64,000 nucleotides of DNA from Homalodisca vitripennis. Lineage: Eukaryota; Arthropoda; Insecta; Hemiptera; Cicadellidae. Under the pieces are notes generated by a model, which saw nothing but the letters and a program-made list of their open reading frames with translations, did not search any database and was not told where the DNA came from. Location: contig NC_060209.1 in assembly GCF_021130785.1 (NCBI RefSeq), positions 23,622,001 through 23,686,000 of the forward strand, given 5' to 3'. Made by a program: the position numbers and the translations under genes. Numbering within the stretch: the stretch's first letter is position 1; each line of letters starts with the position of its first letter. This document shows, one piece after another, positions 60,555 through 64,000 of the stretch.

Positions 60555-61697
60555 TATAACGTATCATGTTGTAAACATAGCTGGATACACACTATGCTTA
60601 CAATTAAACTATGAGTATTATTTTATGCTATTTTATGTTATCTCAAACATTATGTAAAGGATTTAACTGGTTTTGACGTAAGAAGCTCTTACTTAGCCAC
60701 TATATTAAAACTTTTTTCACTTAAAATCTGCATTTCTTCTAGTTTTTAAATATTGGAATTAAATATTTGACAGGCCTAGCAAGCGGCCTAGTTTACTGTT
60801 GTATATGGTTGAGTAATTGTTTTATTACAACGACTCGTTTTTTAGCCAATTAAAAGAAATTGATTGTTTTACGGATTTCATAAATCCCATATGCTCGTTG
60901 TGGTTTCAAAAAATAATTCATAAAACAATGTTTTTGTATACTTGTGTGAAGGGTATTTTGATCTAATATTTTGATAGCTTGTAAAGCCGAATGACACTTC
61001 TTTTTTTAACAGTGTTGAAATAAGGTGTTATGGAACAGAAAATATTTGACAAGGTCAGTATAAAAATGACCGTTACTGATAATTTTTGACTGATTGACAC
61101 AATAGCTTGTTAATTTTAAATATTATCATATAAAAATACAGTAATGAGACAATCTAACTAAATTTTAACGCATCTAAGTTTATTCTGATTGAAAAAGAAT
61201 TAAATGCTTACTCAAACGTTTTATGTAATATGAATGTAAAGGTAAAAACTCTTGTTCTTGAAGTAGCTTTTCATTTACAAAATGTAAACGTGAAATTTAC
61301 AAAATTTCAACACTGCATGTTACTCTGTGCATAATAAACTTGTTGGTGTTGTGCACCCAAATAACAATATCCAACTCTTGTGAACATTCTGGCCAAGGGA
61401 CTTCTTTTATTTAGTTCTCAACGCTGTTAAACCAGCATATTACGTTAAAATTTACTTCAAATTAGAAAAATGTTTATATTGTTTAACTTTCAAAATATAA
61501 GTAGAGCTTAATTATTCTTAAAACAGTCATAATTCAACATAAAACTATGTAACTAACAAAATTATAAGATTCATTTTCAATTAATCAATTATAAAGTTCA
61601 ATAATTTCTATTTCGCATTACTAATGTAAGTTGTTGCTTTAGATATTTGACAAAACAAATATTATTCATGAAGATGTTAACTCGACATTAAGGATAT
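60555..61697. other. AT-rich spacer
   Basis: Nothing recognisable. Confidence 0.5.
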
Positions 61698-61830
61698 TAG
61701 CTCAGTTTCACAAAGCTATAACCTAAACTGTTTAGAATATCTGATAGGTTAGCACCAGTAGTTATCGCTCACGCAACCAGATAGCGTTTGCGTCGCTTAA
61801 CCGGCAATTTTACTCCCTTATCTGGTTCTG
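61698..61830 (-). repeat. Family B cassette, second diverged minus-strand copy
   Basis: The reverse complement contains CGCTATCTGGTTGCGTGAGC, AACTACTGGTGCTAAC and AAACTGAGCTAAT. It shares with 34714-34842 bases that differ from the two plus-strand copies. Confidence 0.8.
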
Positions 61831-62975
61831 AAGGTTATTTCAACCCTACAGTGGTAATGTGGCTAAAATGCCGTACTTTGAAGCATTGGATAAAAATAAA
61901 TATAATGCCCGGCTACACATGTATAGCTTAGAATACAATATGTATCTGATTGAATTTTATTCTGATGATGTTATTTATTAAATTGTGTAATTTTATTTAC
62001 TTAAAATACTTGTTACCTATATATTGTTACTGTATTAACAATAGACACTTTATGTTCTTCCATCACGTTTATATTCCTGTTTTTAAGTTTTAATATGATC
62101 TACTTTACCTACCGATGGACCTTTCTGTAATTGTAGATATATTTATACATAATTCCTATAACGTTCTATCTGCCTTTACACCTAAGGTATAACTGATGCA
62201 AAGTGTAAGTTGTCCTTAACATTTGACAATATATTTATTGAAATATTATATAATCAATATCACATAAAAACATGTGATTCTGATATAATTATCTTCGGAA
62301 AAACTTGAAGTTTTTATATTTACATTACAGGCTTACAGTTAATAAATATGGAAAAGGGGAGAGGCGAGAACCTTAAATCTATTGAGCTAATGTTGAAGTC
62401 CGATCCAGCTTAGCGAATAGTGAACGAAAAATGCAGTGGAATCACTGCAATAATGGAGTAATAATCGAATCACATCATATACAAATTTATTTAAAGGACA
62501 AATCCAAATTAATAATTAAAAATAAACAATCTTTTTAGAATGCTCTAGTGGTCAAATATACTAGTTAGAGTCAAAGGCATTCCGAACATCGCAGAGACAC
62601 GGCTGTCTAGAGACTGAATAAATAATGATCAGAGAGAGTGCTACTCATTATAAGATGACCTGGGTTGGTGGTATTTATGTAACAAAGTACAGAAGAACTC
62701 AGAATGCTGAGTTGAAAGGGCTACAGCTCTGTGATGAATATTTGCGTTATTTTACATTACAATGGCTTTACTTCTTACGTCTTAACAAACGGGACATACT
62801 GTTTGATAATCGTGAAATCAAAATAATGATTATAATATGGAGATAATACATTTATGACAAAATTAGAAAGGAATAATACACGGAGCGGTTAATATGAATA
62901 ATACTGAACCATTTTAACTAACTTAATCCAAGTAGAAAAGGATATTGTAGACTCTTGGAGCAATTGGAAATTCTT
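61831..62975. other. AT-rich spacer
   Basis: No features supported. A 73-codon frame at 62625-62846 has no recognised domain. Confidence 0.45.
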
Positions 62976-63181
62976 TAAATATTATTAAACATTAATAAAA
63001 ACACTACTTTTCCAAATTGTTTATTATTTCGGGCGAGGCCTTTCAAAACCAAAGGTTTCATCTTCAGGCAACTCCACAAATAAATATTTACATATTGTTT
63101 GTTAAAATTAATATTAAATTAACATATGGTGTAAAATGTAAATACAAAAATTTTGGAAATATTTCAGCCAGTATGAAAAAA

Positions 63182-63483
63182 TTATATTTGACTAGAGTTT
63201 AATTTTTGAATAAATTCAGAAGAAAGAAGATTGGAATTTTCAATAGGGCCCTCTTCATTGTTCATGAGTTTTTCTTTACTTCTGTTTATGTATAGTGTTT
63301 CCCAAGCATTCAAGTTCATTGGTTTTGTTATTTCTTTTATTAATTTTAGATTTGTAATTGATGTTCTGTGTCCTGATTCAATGCAGTGCTTGGCTACAGC
63401 AGATTTGTCAACTCTTCCATATTTTGTGTGTGATAAATGCTCTTTAAATCGTGTTTTTATTGTTCTTTTTGTTTGTCCAATAT
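63182..63483 (-). pseudogene. PLE C-terminal GIY-YIG fragment, longer copy
   Basis: On the minus strand, DYIGQTKRTIKTRFKEHLSH and AVAKHCIESGHRTSI form the second half of a GIY-YIG nuclease domain: the YIG motif, the arginine of the helix, and the H-C-I-x-x-G-H segment. This is followed by a C-terminal tail ending QKLNSSQI and a stop at 63182. The frame is intact over about 100 codons, the best preserved PLE coding sequence in the window, but the reverse transcriptase and the GIY half are missing. The first 18 codons of the longer frame (from 63541) are antisense to the opposite arm and are not part of the protein. Confidence 0.85.
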
Positions 63484-63486
63484 AAT

Positions 63487-63654
63487 CTAAAATTAATAAA
63501 AGAAATAACAAAACCAATGAACTTGAATGCTTGGGAAACACTATACATAAACAGAAGTAAAGAAAAACTCATGAACAATGAAGAGGGCCCTATTGAAAAT
63601 TCCAATCTTCTTTCTTCTGAATTTATTCAAAAATTAAACTCTAGTCAAATATAA
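63487..63654 (+). pseudogene. PLE C-terminal tail, inverted short copy
   Basis: The plus-strand arm repeats the last 55 or so codons (NLKLIKEITKPMNLNAWETL to QKLNSSQI) without change in the translation, starting just after the palindrome spacer. It lacks the YIG and helix motifs, so it cannot make a nuclease. Confidence 0.85.
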
Positions 63655-64000
63655 TTTTTTCATACTGGCTGAAATATTTTCCAAAATTTTTGTATTTACA
63701 TTTTACACCATATGTTAATTTAATATTAATTTTAACAAACAATATGTAAATATTTATTTGTGGAGTTGCCTGAAGATGAAACCTTTGGTTTTGAAAGGCC
63801 TCGCCCGAAATAATAAACAATTTGGAAAGTAGTGTTTTTATTAATGTTTAATAATATTTAGAAAAGGATAGGTGGATAGGTGATCTCACACAGCTGTGTT
63901 GGTTTCTTGGAAAAATAGATAGTTAAAATAATTTCCTAAGAGAACCCAAGTGGTAGTCTTCGGTGGCCGGGACAAGAAACTAAGAACAATTACTGTTGTG

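Larger units (their letters stand above)
62976..63860. mobile_element. Palindrome of two PLE 3' ends, 377-bp arms (PLE-f)
   Basis: 62976-63352 and 63484-63860 are inverted copies with only about two single-base indels seen by eye, separated by a 131-bp spacer that is unique to the minus-strand copy. Each arm holds the last codons of a PLE protein, the 3' UTR and the end motif CCTGAAGATGAAACC...GCCCGAAATAAT. The near-identity implies a recent event. It could have formed during insertion (strand switching) or afterwards. Confidence 0.92.

Overview
The window looks like gene-poor, AT-rich nuclear DNA from an animal, most probably an arthropod. The mobile-element mix points that way: Penelope-like retroelements (PLEs), an LINE with an endonuclease, an internally deleted mariner, a possible piggyBac-type element, and a SINE whose head resembles 5S rRNA. 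There is no operon-like packing, and no open reading frame exceeds 119 codons. I could not identify a functional host protein-coding gene, and I cannot name the species.

Layout. 0-5 kb: a 189-bp satellite, a nested foldback with two tRNA-like genes, and a decayed PLE end. 6-9 kb: a 5S-like SINE, a degenerate tRNA, and a 1-kb DNA element. 10.6-13 kb: a broken PLE (reverse transcriptase plus GIY-YIG) abutting a 75-bp minisatellite. 14-16 kb: short repeats, a SINE and a 128-bp tandem array. 16-23 kb: mostly AT-rich sequence with a few odd GC-richer islands. 23.8-24.7 kb: the mariner. 25-42 kb: AT-rich DNA with short conserved cassettes, a duplication at 33.3-34.0 kb and PLE 3' remnants. 42.5-45.2 kb: a minus-strand LINE pseudogene. 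45-56 kb: AT-rich DNA, a solo PLE 3' end and a 174-bp tandem array. 56-62 kb: second copies of the early cassettes. 63-63.9 kb: a near-perfect palindrome made of PLE 3' ends.

The most unusual observation is a set of seven short repeat families, here called A to G. Six are cassettes of about 150-220 bp and one is the satellite. Each occurs at least twice in the window, well conserved, with edges that fade rather than end sharply and with no visible target duplication, poly-A tail or terminal inverted repeat. A-B-C occur in that order and on the same strand at 0, 2.2 and 4.2 kb and again at 56.1, 59.4 and 60.3 kb. D-E-F-G occur in the same order and strand at 6.9, 9.8, 14.2 and 15.1 kb and again at 31.9, 36.8, 38.9 and 40.8 kb. 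The sequence between cassettes does not obviously align. This could be an old long-period duplication with selected islands, or chance ordering of abundant dispersed repeats; a dot plot and a genome-wide search would decide.

Nearly all short open reading frames are explained by transposon remnants, tandem repeats whose unit is a multiple of three, or chance.
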